A DNA stretch of 64,000 bases, taken from contig NZ_FNEK01000023.1 of the NCBI RefSeq assembly GCF_900099935.1, positions 20,904-84,903 of the forward strand, written 5' to 3'. This document shows positions 1 to 8,451 of this stretch, piece by piece (positions within the stretch are counted from its first letter, which is position 1; every line of letters begins with the position of its first letter). Below the pieces are notes generated by a model, which was not told the DNA's origin, did no database searches, and was given only the letters and a program-made list of their open reading frames with translations. This DNA is from Aliiruegeria lutimaris. GTDB taxonomy: Bacteria; Pseudomonadota; Alphaproteobacteria; Rhodobacterales; Rhodobacteraceae. Position numbers and translations under genes: made by a program.

Positions 1-425
1 CCGCGCGAGATGAGCCGGCGGCGCAACTCGGTGATCGAGGGCGGCAGGATGAAGATCGACAGCGTGTGCTTGCCGAGATCCGAGTTGCGGATCTGCTGCG
101 CGCCCTGCCAGTCGACATCGAACAGCACGTCGCGCCCGCTCTCGATGGCCTCTTCCACCGGGCCCTGCGGCGAGCCGTAGAAATTGCCGAAGACGTGTGC
201 ATGTTCCAGCATCCGCCCTTCCTCGACCATCTTCTTGAAGCCCGCAACATCCATGAAACGGTAATCCACACCGTCCTGTTCGCCCTCCCGCGGGGCGCGG
301 GTGGTGGCGGAGACCGAGAAGCGGAGGCTCTCGTCCCATTCCATCATCCTGTGTGCCAAGGTCGATTTCCCGGCGCCCGAGGGCGAAGAGAGAATGATGA
401 GAAGACCCCGGCGTTCGGATGTCAT
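1..425 (-). CDS. gmk: Guanylate kinase (3' end cut by window edge)
   Basis: Cytosolic enzyme that phosphorylates GMP to GDP with ATP, needed for GTP and dGTP supply. About 141 N-terminal residues are in the window and the rest lies beyond position 1. The P-loop SGAGKST is at residues 16-22, followed by the GMP-binding part ([13 protein letters not shown], then DGVDYRFM) and the [10 protein letters not shown] segment typical of the family. The start ATG is at 423-425, only 3 bp after the yicC stop, so the two are probably co-transcribed as yicC-gmk, a common proteobacterial pair. Identification is firm; only the C-terminus cannot be checked. Confidence 0.96.
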   Translation of the reverse strand, partial: MTSERRGLLIILSSPSGAGKSTLAHRMMEWDESLRFSVSATTRAPREGEQDGVDYRFMDVAGFKKMVEEGRMLEHAHVFGNFYGSPQGPVEEAIESGRDVLFDVDWQGAQQIRNSDLGKHTLSIFILPPSITELRRRLISR

Positions 426-428
426 GGC

Positions 429-1319
429 TTACTCCACGTTTTGAACCTGTTCGCGCATCTGGTCGATGACCGCCTTCAGGTCAAGGCCGATCCGGGTGAG
501 CGCGACATCCTGGGATTTGGAGCAAAGCGTGTTCGCCTCCCGGTTGAACTCCTGCGTCAGGAACTCGAGCTTGCGGCCCACGGGGCCTTCCTCGACCAGC
601 AACTCGCGTGCCGCGTCGACATGGGCGCCGAGCCTGTCCAGCTCCTCGGTGATGTCGGATTTCACCGCCAGGATGGCCAGTTCCTGCGCTACCCGCGCCT
701 CGTCCGTGCTCTCGACACCCTCCATGACCCGTTGCAGCGCATCGCGCAGGGCGCGCGCGGCGTTCTCCGCCCGCGCATCGAGGCAGGCCACGGCATCCTT
801 GCGCAGCTTGGCGATCTGGTCGAGTTGCCCCAGCAGCAGCTCGCGCAATGCGGCGCCTTCGCGCGCCCGCATCCGCAGGAAGCTATGCAGCAATTCTTCG
901 AAATCTTCCATCAGGGCCGATTTGAGCGGCGCGGTATCGGTGGCCTGCACGCCCTGCGCCTGAACAGCTTTCATGGAGAGGATCTCCGCAGTGCTCGCTG
1001 GTGCAACGACAACACCGGCCGCGGCGGCCGCCTCGGCGATCTGGCCAAGCGCCTGCAACGCCTGTTGCAACCCGGCCGGGTCGATGTTCAACGCCCCTTC
1101 GGGTTGGTCGCGCGACACGCGCAGACCTATCGCCAGCGAACCGCGCTTCACGTCGCGCCCGATCCGTCCGCGCAGGGCCGTTTCCAGCCCCTCCACCCAG
1201 TCGGGCACCCGCAGGCGCAGGTCCATCCCCTTGGAATTCAGGCTGCGCAGATCCCAGCTCCAGCCATATTCTCCGCTCTGCCCGTTGCGGGCCGCGAAGC
1301 CGGTCATCGAGTTAACCAT
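429..1319 (-). CDS. yicC: YicC family endoribonuclease
   Basis: 296 aa protein of the YicC/YloC family. E. coli YicC has been described as an endoribonuclease acting in small-RNA turnover. The family signature start MVNSMTGFA and the conserved DLRSLNSKGMDLRLRVPD are at the N-terminus. The C-terminal DUF1732-type end (GRKLEFLTQEFNREANTLCSKS) is intact. Length is normal for the family. It lies directly upstream of gmk with a 3 bp gap. On its 5' side is the divergent PAS_5 gene, and the shared intergenic region carries CtrA-type boxes. Cellular substrates in this organism are unknown. Confidence 0.93.
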   Translation of the reverse strand: MVNSMTGFAARNGQSGEYGWSWDLRSLNSKGMDLRLRVPDWVEGLETALRGRIGRDVKRGSLAIGLRVSRDQPEGALNIDPAGLQQALQALGQIAEAAAAAGVVVAPASTAEILSMKAVQAQGVQATDTAPLKSALMEDFEELLHSFLRMRAREGAALRELLLGQLDQIAKLRKDAVACLDARAENAARALRDALQRVMEGVESTDEARVAQELAILAVKSDITEELDRLGAHVDAARELLVEEGPVGRKLEFLTQEFNREANTLCSKSQDVALTRIGLDLKAVIDQMREQVQNVE

Positions 1320-1360
1320 TTCACCTCTTTTTTACCACAAGGGCTTCAAAACGTGGCATG

Positions 1361-1375
1361 TTAAGACTTGGGTAA
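1361..1375. promoter_or_regulatory. Degenerate second CtrA-type box
   Basis: TTAA, seven bases, then GTAA: one mismatch from the CtrA consensus TTAA-N7-TTAA. It lies 18 bp upstream of the perfect box at 1394-1408, so it could be a second, weaker site. Chance cannot be excluded. Confidence 0.35.
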
Positions 1376-1393
1376 GCATTGCTGAGTCATGGG

Positions 1394-1408
1394 TTAACAG
1401 ACACTTAA
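1394..1408. promoter_or_regulatory. CtrA-binding-type box TTAA-N7-TTAA
   Basis: The sequence TTAACAGACACTTAA is a perfect match to the full CtrA recognition motif of alphaproteobacteria (TTAA, seven bases, TTAA). It sits in the yicC/PAS_5 divergent intergenic region, about 80 bp before the preferred ATG of the PAS_5 gene. Such a motif is rare by chance in DNA of this GC content. The ChpT phosphotransferase that feeds CtrA is encoded at 18.6 kb, so the pathway exists here. Confidence 0.6.
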
Positions 1409-1489
1409 CCCTTGGACAACAATGCGCGAGTGAAACGGGGTTGCGCGAGAGGCGTCTTGCCTGCCCCGCGGTTGGAATGGGTCAAGACC

Positions 1490-2212
1490 ATGAACGACGG
1501 TTTCGTCGAAGGTCGGAACGTGGTGTCCCTCGAGGGTGCCGGAGGTGAAGCGATGCGCTTTCCCGTTTTGCAGGATGTCGAAAACTACTGGGATGCATTG
1601 CGCGGCAACAGGCAGGTACCGAGGCGCGCGGAGCTGGATCCAAGATGCATCCAATCCGCACTTTCAACCTCCTTCATTCTTGAACGGCTGGCCCCCGGCA
1701 TCGCCCGTTTCCGCCTCGCCGGGTCCTATCTGAACGAACTGATGGGCATGGAGGTGCGCGGCATGCCGCTGACCTCTTTCTTCCTTCCGGAAAGCCGCAA
1801 ACGGGTGAGCAACTCGCTTGAACAGGTCTTCGATGCGCCGGCCAAGGCGTGGCTGACGCTGGCCGGGGATCGTGGCATCGGCAAGCCGCCGCTCGATGCC
1901 TGCCTGCTCCTGCTGCCGCTGCGGGGAGACGCGGGCGAGGTCAACCGGGCGCTCGGCTGCCTGGCCACGCTGGGGCCGCTGGGGCGTGCGCCGAGACGGT
2001 TCGACATTCGCTCGACGGCGGTCACGCCGATCCTGGCGGACGGGACGTACCAGGTTCCGGAGACCATTCCGAATGATTGGCCGTTCCAAAACGAAACGTC
2101 CCGGCATGAACCGCTTGGGCTCGCCGAACCCATGCGCGGTTTCCGTCCATCCCCGCATCGGCCTCCGCGTACGGACAGGCCGCATCTCTACCTCGTCAAA
2201 TCCGACGACTGA
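1490..2212 (+). CDS. PAS_5 domain protein
   Basis: 240 aa from the preferred ATG at 1490; an in-frame TTG at 1412 would add 26 residues but has no clear ribosome-binding site. The segment from MRFPVLQDVENYWDALRG through RCIQSALSTSFILERL and ARFRLAGSYLNELMGMEVRGMPL is the PAS_5 family fold seen in many Rhodobacteraceae proteins, with strands around the conserved RLAG motif. No output domain follows; the C-terminal 60 residues are proline- and arginine-rich and probably disordered. These proteins are presumed cytosolic sensors or adaptors with unknown ligand. The CtrA box upstream suggests cell-cycle or motility-linked expression (inference). A bidirectional terminator follows. Confidence 0.85.
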   Translation: MNDGFVEGRNVVSLEGAGGEAMRFPVLQDVENYWDALRGNRQVPRRAELDPRCIQSALSTSFILERLAPGIARFRLAGSYLNELMGMEVRGMPLTSFFLPESRKRVSNSLEQVFDAPAKAWLTLAGDRGIGKPPLDACLLLLPLRGDAGEVNRALGCLATLGPLGRAPRRFDIRSTAVTPILADGTYQVPETIPNDWPFQNETSRHEPLGLAEPMRGFRPSPHRPPRTDRPHLYLVKSDD

Positions 2213-2232
2213 CCAGGTGTCTCGCTGAATGA

Positions 2233-2257
2233 AAAAGGCGGCTTTGCTCCGCCTTTT
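2233..2257. terminator. Bidirectional rho-independent terminator
   Basis: A perfect 9-bp stem (AAAAGGCGG pairing with CCGCCTTTT) with a 7-base loop lies between the convergent PAS_5 and DAHP synthase genes. The A-run on one side and T-run on the other let it work in both directions. Confidence 0.85.
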
Positions 2258-2290
2258 CTGAGCCTTGCGAGGCGAAGCTCGCTTGGGTTT

Positions 2291-3658
2291 TCAGCTTGCC
2301 GCGCGGTGCATCTCGCGCCGGTCGGACAACTCCTCGGCCACAAGAAACGCCAGTTCCAGCGATTGCGACGCGTTCAGACGCGGATCGCACGCGGTATGAT
2401 AGCGGTCCGACAGGTCCTCTTCGGTCACATCGCGCACGCCGCCGGTGCACTCGGTCACATCCTGCCCGGTCATCTCGAAATGCACACCGCCCGGGATCGT
2501 GCCCTGCTCGCGATGTACGGCAAAGAACTCGCGCACTTCCGACAGCACCATATCGAAGGGGCGCGTCTTGTAGCCAGTGGCGGATTTGATCGTGTTGCCA
2601 TGCATCGGATCGCAAGACCACACGACATTCGCACCCTCTTCCTTGACCGTCTCGATCAGGCGGGTCAGGTTGTCGCCGACTTTGCCGGACCCGAAACGCG
2701 CGATGAGCGTCAGCCGGCCGGGATCATTCTCCGGATTCAGCTTAGCCATCAGCGTCTTGAGGTCTTCCGCGGTCATTGTGGGGCCACATTTCAACCCGAT
2801 CGGGTTGATCACGCCACGGCAGAACTCGACATGGGCGCCATCGGGCTGGCGGGTGCGGTCCCCGATCCAGATCATGTGGCCGGAACCGGCGATTGTCTGT
2901 CCAGTGGTGGAGTCGACGCGTGTCAGCGCCTCCTCGTATTCCAGAAGCAGCGCTTCATGCGAGGTATAGAAATCCACAACCGACATGGTGGACATGCGGT
3001 CGGAGCTGACGCCGGCGGCGGTCATGAAATCGAGCGCGGAGGAAATCCGGTTACTCAGTTCGCGGTAGCGTTCCGCCTTGTCAGTCTCGGCAAAGCCGGT
3101 GGTCCAGGAATGCACGCGGTGGATATCGGCGAAACCACCGGTGGAGAAGGCGCGCAGGAGGTTCAGCGAGGCCGCGGCCTGGGTGTAGGCGCGCAGCATC
3201 TTCTCCGGGTCCGGCATGCGGGACTCGGGCGTGAATTCCAGCTCGTTGATGATGTCACCACGGTAACTCGGCAGCTCCACGCCGCCCACGGTCTCCGTCG
3301 GCGCCGAGCGCGGCTTGGCGAACTGCCCGGCCATCCGCCCGACTTTCACCACCGGCACCTTGGCGCCATAGGTCAGAACGACCGCCATCTGCAGCATGAC
3401 CTTGAAGGTCTCGCGGATGGAATCGGCGGAGAACTCCGCGAAGCTCTCGGCACAGTCGCCGCCCTGCAACAGGAACGCCTCGCCTCGCGCCACCTTGGCA
3501 AGTTCGGCCCGCAAGCGGCGCGATTCACCGGCAAAAACCAACGGCGGATATTTCGACAGACGGGCCTCGACGGCTTCGAGCTTATCCCGGTCGGGATAAT
3601 CGGGCATCTGTACCCGCGGCTTTGCGCGCCAGTCAGATTTATTCCAGACCCGTGTCAT
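2291..3658 (-). CDS. aroG: Class II 3-deoxy-7-phosphoheptulonate synthase
   Basis: 455 aa class II (plant/Mycobacterium-like) DAHP synthase, the first step of the shikimate pathway, condensing phosphoenolpyruvate with erythrose 4-phosphate. Typical segments are [14 protein letters not shown] at the start, [29 protein letters not shown], and [10 protein letters not shown] near the C-terminus with the metal- and PEP-binding residues. Start: the ATG at 3658 is preceded by GGAGGACGAC, a strong ribosome-binding site. An in-frame TTG four codons upstream would place that site inside the gene, so 3658 is preferred. It is monocistronic, with a terminator just downstream. The symbol follows the mycobacterial usage. 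Confidence 0.95.
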   Translation of the reverse strand: MTRVWNKSDWRAKPRVQMPDYPDRDKLEAVEARLSKYPPLVFAGESRRLRAELAKVARGEAFLLQGGDCAESFAEFSADSIRETFKVMLQMAVVLTYGAKVPVVKVGRMAGQFAKPRSAPTETVGGVELPSYRGDIINELEFTPESRMPDPEKMLRAYTQAAASLNLLRAFSTGGFADIHRVHSWTTGFAETDKAERYRELSNRISSALDFMTAAGVSSDRMSTMSVVDFYTSHEALLLEYEEALTRVDSTTGQTIAGSGHMIWIGDRTRQPDGAHVEFCRGVINPIGLKCGPTMTAEDLKTLMAKLNPENDPGRLTLIARFGSGKVGDNLTRLIETVKEEGANVVWSCDPMHGNTIKSATGYKTRPFDMVLSEVREFFAVHREQGTIPGGVHFEMTGQDVTECTGGVRDVTEEDLSDRYHTACDPRLNASQSLELAFLVAEELSDRREMHRAAS

Positions 3659-3942
3659 GTCGTCCTCCAAAAGGTATGGGCAATAGAAGTCCGCGGTGTA
3701 TATCTTGCGCCCTCCCGCTTGAAAACGAGAAATTTTCGATAGGTTTTCCCTGTCCGGGACTCAGATTGTTGCGCACATTACCGAGTGACGTGGCGGGCAT
3801 CTGCATTTCGCCAAAAAGGCAGGCGATTTCTTTTGCTTAGGCTGCGACCCGTGCGGCGCGAGGCGAAACAAACCCAAACGCCCCCTTGCGAAGACAGGGT
3901 TTTCCGGCTTTCGATAGCTGGTACGAATTGCGCGAGACCACG

Positions 3943-4959
3943 ATGACACCCTTCCACGACACGCCCGAGATCCTCGTTGACGTCGCCGATGACGGCAGCC
4001 GTCCGCGACGCTTCGTGTTCGTGTTGCTGGATCGCTTCACGATGCTCTGTTTCGCCTGCGCGATCGAGCCGCTGCGCATTGCCAACCGGGTCTCGGGCAA
4101 GACGCTCTATTCGTGGACCATTGCCGGCGAAGGCGGCGACCGGATCAGCTGTTCCAACGGCGTGGAATTCATGCTCGACATGGATCTCGAAGAGGTGAAC
4201 CGCGACGACACCGTGCTGGTCTGCGGCGGCATCGACGTCCAGTCCGCGACCACACGCCGACTGATCAACTGGTTGCGCCGCGAAGCACGCCGGGGCGTGA
4301 CGATGGGCGGGCTGTGCACCGCGGGCTACACCCTTGCGCAGGCGGGGCTTCTCGACGGCAAGCGAGCGACGATCCACTGGGAGAACCAGGACAGCTTTAT
4401 CGAGGAGTTCGACGCGGTGACGCTCACCAAATCGGTCTTCGTGATGGATGGCAATCGCATCACCACCGCCGGCGGAACGGCCTCGATCGACCTCATGCTC
4501 AAGATCATCGCCGACGATCACGGCGAGGAACTGGCCGGCGCCGTGGCCGACCAGCTGATCTATTCCGCGATCCGGACCGATCAGGACACCCAGCGGCTCT
4601 CGATCCCGACCCGCATCGGCGTGCGTCACCCCAAGCTCAGCCAGGTGATCCAGATTATGGAACAGAACCTGGAGGAACCGATCTCTCCCGCATTGCTGGC
4701 CAAGGACGTCGCGCTCTCCACCCGGCAGCTGGAGCGACTCTTTCGTCGCTACCTCAATCGTTCGCCCAAGCGCTACTACATGGAATTGCGCCTGCAAAAG
4801 GCCCGTAACCTGCTGATGCAGACCGATATGAGCGTGATCAATGTCGCGCTCGCCTGTGGCTTCACCTCGCCCAGCCATTTCTCTAAATGCTACCGGGCGC
4901 ATTACCATACCACCCCCTACCGCGAGCGCGGCGCGCAATCGAGCCGGCTCAGCGTCTGA
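3943..4959 (+). CDS. GlxA family transcriptional regulator
   Basis: 338 aa regulator with an N-terminal DJ-1/PfpI-like amidotransferase domain (about residues 20-190) and a C-terminal AraC-type DNA-binding domain (about 225-325). The domain with the nucleophile-elbow-like MGGLCTAGY motif is probably a ligand sensor. The AraC part shows the two helix-turn-helix units, the second as VALACGFTSPSHFSKCYRAHY. This family controls, among other things, glycine betaine, carnitine and arginine use. No adjacent target is evident here, since the neighbour is convergent. The ATG at 3943 is chosen over an in-frame TTG at 3886 because the family N-terminus fits better. Confidence 0.9.
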   Translation: MTPFHDTPEILVDVADDGSRPRRFVFVLLDRFTMLCFACAIEPLRIANRVSGKTLYSWTIAGEGGDRISCSNGVEFMLDMDLEEVNRDDTVLVCGGIDVQSATTRRLINWLRREARRGVTMGGLCTAGYTLAQAGLLDGKRATIHWENQDSFIEEFDAVTLTKSVFVMDGNRITTAGGTASIDLMLKIIADDHGEELAGAVADQLIYSAIRTDQDTQRLSIPTRIGVRHPKLSQVIQIMEQNLEEPISPALLAKDVALSTRQLERLFRRYLNRSPKRYYMELRLQKARNLLMQTDMSVINVALACGFTSPSHFSKCYRAHYHTTPYRERGAQSSRLSV

Positions 4960-5000
4960 AGCGGCGCCCGCCGCCTTCCTCACCGCCTTTCCTCTTTCCC

Positions 5001-5035
5001 AAAATATCCTGGGGGTTCGGGGGCAACGCCCCCGA
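5001..5035. repeat. Palindromic intergenic repeat, copy 1
   Basis: AAAATATCCTGGGGG followed by a 7-bp stem with 3-base loop (CGGGGGC / GCCCCCG at 5018-5034). The same AAATATCC(C/T)GGGGG lead and GC-rich hairpin recurs at 20561-20612. It lies between convergent genes and may also help to terminate transcription. The two copies differ in inner length. Confidence 0.55.
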
Positions 5036-5053
5036 TGTCGAAACCGTTGGATC

Positions 5054-6157
5054 CTATCGCGCGGGATCAATCCTGTAGATCGCGCCATTTCCCTCCGAAA
5101 TGAACCAGACGCTGCCATCGGGCGCTTCGCGTACATCCCGCACCCGCTGCGTCTCGGGCCATTCCAGACGTTCGGCCTCGACCAACTCGTCGCCCTGCCC
5201 TTCCAGCCGCGAGATCAGGCCTAACTTGAGTGAACCGACGAGGAAATCGCCACGCCATTCTTCCATCCTCGGGTCTTTCAGGATCGCCAGCCCGGAGGGT
5301 GCGATCGACGGATCCCAGTAATGCACGGGCTGTTCCATGCCCGGCTTCTGCGTGCCTTCGCCAATCGTCTGGCCGGAATAATGCGTGCCATACGAGATCA
5401 CCGGCCAGCCGAAATTCGCGCCCTGGCGGATCCGGTTCACCTCGTCCCCGCCCCGCGCGCCGTGTTCAACTGCCCAAAGCTGCCCCGATGCGTCCAGCGC
5501 CGCGCCCTGCGGATTGCGATGACCATAGGACCAGATCTCGGGCCGGGCACCGGCCCGATCGACGAACGGGTTGTCGGATGGCGCCGTCCCGTCGCGCGCG
5601 ATCCGCAGCACTGAGCCCTGGACACGGCCCAGATCCTGCGCCGCCGGCCTGTCGCCGCGCTCGCCGACGGTGACAAAGATCGTCCCGTCCGGCGCCTCCA
5701 CCAGCCGCGATCCGAAATGGCGACCGCCCTTGCTGCCCCGAGCCATTTCGAAGATCTGCTCAAAACCGGTCAGTTTCCGGCCATCCTCCGACAGCCGCCC
5801 ACGGCCGATCGCGGTGCCGGCTTCCCGCCCCTGCGGCGTGGAATAGCTCAGGAAGATCTCCCGGCTCACCGCGAAATCGCGCGGCACCAGCACATCGAGC
5901 AAACCACCCTGCCCCCTGGTCCGCACTTCCGATACGCCCTGCACCGCGTGCCGCGTGCCGTCCGAAGAGAAATACAACAGCACCCCGCCCCGCTCCGTCA
6001 CCAGGAAGCCACCCTCCGGCAGGAAGGCTACCGCCCATGGCTTGTCCAGCCCCTCGGCGACAGCTGTCACCTCGACCGGGCCGAGCGACGTCTGCCGCGG
6101 CGCGGCGGTGGCCCCGCAGGCGAGCAGGGTAAAAAGCAGAATCGATAGAATACGCAT
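5054..6157 (-). CDS. Secreted PQQ-dependent aldose sugar dehydrogenase-like protein
   Basis: 367 aa beta-propeller protein of the soluble glucose dehydrogenase/YliI family, which oxidise aldose sugars with PQQ in the periplasm. A signal peptide (MRILSILLFTLLACGATA) precedes the mature domain. Family motifs are LDKPWAVAFLPEGGFLVTER, the active-site-region GQGGLLDV and RHFGSRLV, WSYGHRNPQGAA, and WAVEHGARGGDEVN. Start: the ATG at 6157 has AGGAG six bases upstream; the in-frame ATG at 6163 directly abuts that site and is unlikely. No PQQ synthesis gene is in the window, so cofactor must come from elsewhere in the genome or from outside. Actual substrate is unknown. Confidence 0.88.
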   Translation of the reverse strand: MRILSILLFTLLACGATAAPRQTSLGPVEVTAVAEGLDKPWAVAFLPEGGFLVTERGGVLLYFSSDGTRHAVQGVSEVRTRGQGGLLDVLVPRDFAVSREIFLSYSTPQGREAGTAIGRGRLSEDGRKLTGFEQIFEMARGSKGGRHFGSRLVEAPDGTIFVTVGERGDRPAAQDLGRVQGSVLRIARDGTAPSDNPFVDRAGARPEIWSYGHRNPQGAALDASGQLWAVEHGARGGDEVNRIRQGANFGWPVISYGTHYSGQTIGEGTQKPGMEQPVHYWDPSIAPSGLAILKDPRMEEWRGDFLVGSLKLGLISRLEGQGDELVEAERLEWPETQRVRDVREAPDGSVWFISEGNGAIYRIDPAR

Positions 6158-6351
6158 CACCATCTCCTGTCCTGCATGTGACAATAGCGCTTCAGAACGG
6201 CTGGTCAGTCGGTATGCGCGGGGATCGAGCCTTTGTGAGCGGGGCCGCTGCCTCCTGTCGCGCCGATTACATGCATGCCGGTCCTTCCCATTTCTCATTC
6301 TCCCCAATAACGTATCGTCCGGACAAGAGTTCCAACTGGGAGACTAATGAA

Positions 6352-7530
6352 ATGAAAAAACTTCTGCTGGCGAGCGCCGCCACACTGCTGGCAACCGCCG
6401 CCACCGCCGAAGACGTCAAGCTGGGCGTGCTTCTGGGCTTCACCGGGCCGATCGAATCCATGGCCGTGAACATGGGCGCCGGCGCCGAACTGGCCGTCAA
6501 GGAAGTCAATGACAGCGGCAAGTTCATGGACGGGGCCACCGTGGTTCCGGTCCGCGCCGACTCGACCTGCATCGATTCCGCGGCCGCCACCGCCGCCGCC
6601 GAGCGTCTGATCACGTCCGAAGGCGTGGCCGGCATCATGGGCGCGGCCTGCTCCGGCGTCACGGGCGCCGTGCTTGCCAACGTGGCCCGGCCCAATGGCA
6701 TGGTCATGATCTCGCCCTCGGCCACTTCGCCGGCGCTGTCGGAAGCCGAGGATGACGGACTGTTCTTCCGCACGCCTCCCTCCGATGCCCGCCAGGGCGT
6801 GGTGATGGCCGAGATCCTGAAGGAGAAGGGCATCAATTCGGTCGCGCTGACCTATACCAATAACGACTACGGCAAGGGCCTCGCCGACAGCTTCCAGGCC
6901 GCGTTCGAAGGCATGGGCGGCGAAGTGACAATCTCGGCCGCGCACGAGGACGACAAGGCCGATTACTCGGCCGAAGTGGGTGCGCTTGCCTCTGCGGGCG
7001 GCGAAATCCTCGTCGTTGCCGGCTATGCCGACCGTGGCGGCGCGGGCATCGTGCGGGCCTCGCTCGACACCGGGGCCTTCGATACGTTCCACTTCCCTGA
7101 TGGCATGGTCTCCGACGCCACTATCGGCAAGTTCGGCGCGGATGTTGACGGCTCTGGCGGCCAGCTTCCGGGCTCCGACTCGCCGGGCGCAGAGAAATTC
7201 GCCGAAGTCGTGGGCGATGCTTTCGACCCGACCTCGATCTTCTCCGCCGAATCCTATGACGCCGCCGCCATCCTGCTGATGGCGATGCAGGCCGCCGGAT
7301 CCACCGATCCGAAGGTCTACAAGGACAAGGTCATGGAAGTTGCCAACGCTCCGGGCGAAGCGATCCTCCCGGGTGAGCTTGGCAAGGCGATGGAGATCCT
7401 CGCCGCTGGCGGCGATATCGACTACGTCGGCGCGACCGCGGTGGAGTTCCTTGAGAACGGTGACTCGGCCGGTTCTTTCCGCGAAGTCGTCATGGACGGC
7501 GGCCAGTTCAAGACCGTCGGATACCGCTAA
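6352..7530 (+). CDS. Branched-chain amino-acid-type ABC transporter substrate-binding protein
   Basis: 392 aa periplasmic binding protein of the LivJ/LivK (type 1) family, delivering its ligand to the permease encoded downstream. The signal peptide MKKLLLASAATLLATAATA is cut before EDVKLGVLLGFTGP. The GPIESMAVNMGAGAELAVKEVN stretch and the SPSATSPALSE region form the usual ligand-binding cleft. Start: the ATG at 6352 has GGGAG about 10 bp upstream and begins a good signal peptide. It is the first gene of a six-gene operon and is followed by a hairpin that probably raises its transcript relative to the rest. The ligand (leucine-type amino acid, or a related amide) cannot be told from sequence. 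Confidence 0.92.
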   Translation: MKKLLLASAATLLATAATAEDVKLGVLLGFTGPIESMAVNMGAGAELAVKEVNDSGKFMDGATVVPVRADSTCIDSAAATAAAERLITSEGVAGIMGAACSGVTGAVLANVARPNGMVMISPSATSPALSEAEDDGLFFRTPPSDARQGVVMAEILKEKGINSVALTYTNNDYGKGLADSFQAAFEGMGGEVTISAAHEDDKADYSAEVGALASAGGEILVVAGYADRGGAGIVRASLDTGAFDTFHFPDGMVSDATIGKFGADVDGSGGQLPGSDSPGAEKFAEVVGDAFDPTSIFSAESYDAAAILLMAMQAAGSTDPKVYKDKVMEVANAPGEAILPGELGKAMEILAAGGDIDYVGATAVEFLENGDSAGSFREVVMDGGQFKTVGYR

Positions 7531-7589
7531 GCGGGGACAGGCCGTTCGGCAGGCTTGCCGTTCGGCCACTCTTGACGTAACGACGAGCG

Positions 7590-7608
7590 GCCCGGGGCTT
7601 TCCCGGGC
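7590..7608 (+). terminator. Intercistronic hairpin, probable attenuator
   Basis: GCCCGGG and CCCGGGC form a perfect 7-bp stem with loop GCTTT, followed by TGTTTGCTT. It lies between the binding-protein gene and the first ATPase gene, where such stems commonly cause partial termination or 3' mRNA stabilisation so that the binding protein is made in excess. Confidence 0.65.
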
Positions 7609-7659
7609 TGTTTGCTTCCCCTAAAAGCCCCTGCCAAAGGAACCAAAGGACGCGCGAGA

Positions 7660-8451
7660 ATGATCCGGGTTGAAAACCTCCACAAGCATTTCGGCGGTTT
7701 CCGTGCCTGCGATGGCGCGTCGATCGAGATCGCCCAGGGCTCCATTACCGGCCTGATCGGACCAAACGGCGCCGGAAAGACAACGCTTTTCAACGTGATC
7801 GCGGGTGTTCTTCCTCCGACCGACGGCAAGGTCTTCATGGGGGACGAGGACATCACCGGCCTGCCGCCGCATGAGCTGTTTCACAAGGGGCTGCTGCGGA
7901 CCTTCCAGATCGCGCACGAGTTCTCGTCCATGACCGTGCGCGAGAACCTGATGATGGTGCCCGGCGGGCAATCCGGCGAGACTCTCTGGAACACGTGGTT
8001 CCACCGCGCCCGGATTGCGCAGGAAGAAACGGCCTTGATGAAGAAGGCTGATGAAGTTCTTGAATTCCTGACGATTGACCATCTCGCAGATGAGAAAGCC
8101 GGTAACCTGTCCGGCGGGCAGAAGAAGCTGCTGGAGCTTGGCCGCACGATGATGGTGGACGCCAAGATCGTCTTCCTCGACGAGGTCGGCGCGGGCGTGA
8201 ACCGCACGCTGCTGCGCACGATCGGCGACGCGATCATCCGGCTCAACAAGGAGCGCGGCTATACCTTCTGCGTCATCGAGCATGACATGGATTTCATCGC
8301 GCGGCTCTGTGACCCGGTGGTCTGCATGGCCGAGGGCAAGGTGCTCGCCGTGGGCGGCGCCAAGGAGGTCATGCAGAACGATCTCGTAATCGAGGCCTAT
8401 CTCGGCACCGGGCTGAAGAACAAGGTCAAGCAGGAAGCGACGCAGGTATGA
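7660..8451 (+). CDS. livG: LivG-type ABC transporter ATP-binding protein
   Basis: 263 aa cytosolic ATPase that powers the importer. The Walker A motif GPNGAGKTT is near residue 36, signature LSGGQKKLLELGR near 148, Walker B VFLDEVGAGVN near 170, and the switch histidine in VIEHDMDFI near 205. The C-terminal tail (VIEAYLGTG) is typical of LivG. The Walker B position carries DEVGAGVN rather than the usual DEPxAG, a substitution seen in some members. ATG 7660 begins the conserved MIRVENLHKHFGG. The 3' end overlaps the next gene by ATGA, indicating translational coupling. Confidence 0.93.
   Translation: MIRVENLHKHFGGFRACDGASIEIAQGSITGLIGPNGAGKTTLFNVIAGVLPPTDGKVFMGDEDITGLPPHELFHKGLLRTFQIAHEFSSMTVRENLMMVPGGQSGETLWNTWFHRARIAQEETALMKKADEVLEFLTIDHLADEKAGNLSGGQKKLLELGRTMMVDAKIVFLDEVGAGVNRTLLRTIGDAIIRLNKERGYTFCVIEHDMDFIARLCDPVVCMAEGKVLAVGGAKEVMQNDLVIEAYLGTGLKNKVKQEATQV

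Noticed and set aside
66..1364. Long plus-strand open frame opposite yicC and gmk
   Set aside because: It lies wholly opposite two well-supported genes, has no family motif and has the arginine- and histidine-rich composition typical of antisense frames in GC-rich DNA.
2306..3742. Long plus-strand open frame opposite DAHP synthase
   Set aside because: Antisense shadow of a gene with strong motif support; no recognisable domain.
3778..5136. Long minus-strand open frame opposite the GlxA-type regulator
   Set aside because: Mirror of the real gene; no motif and an unlikely amino-acid composition.
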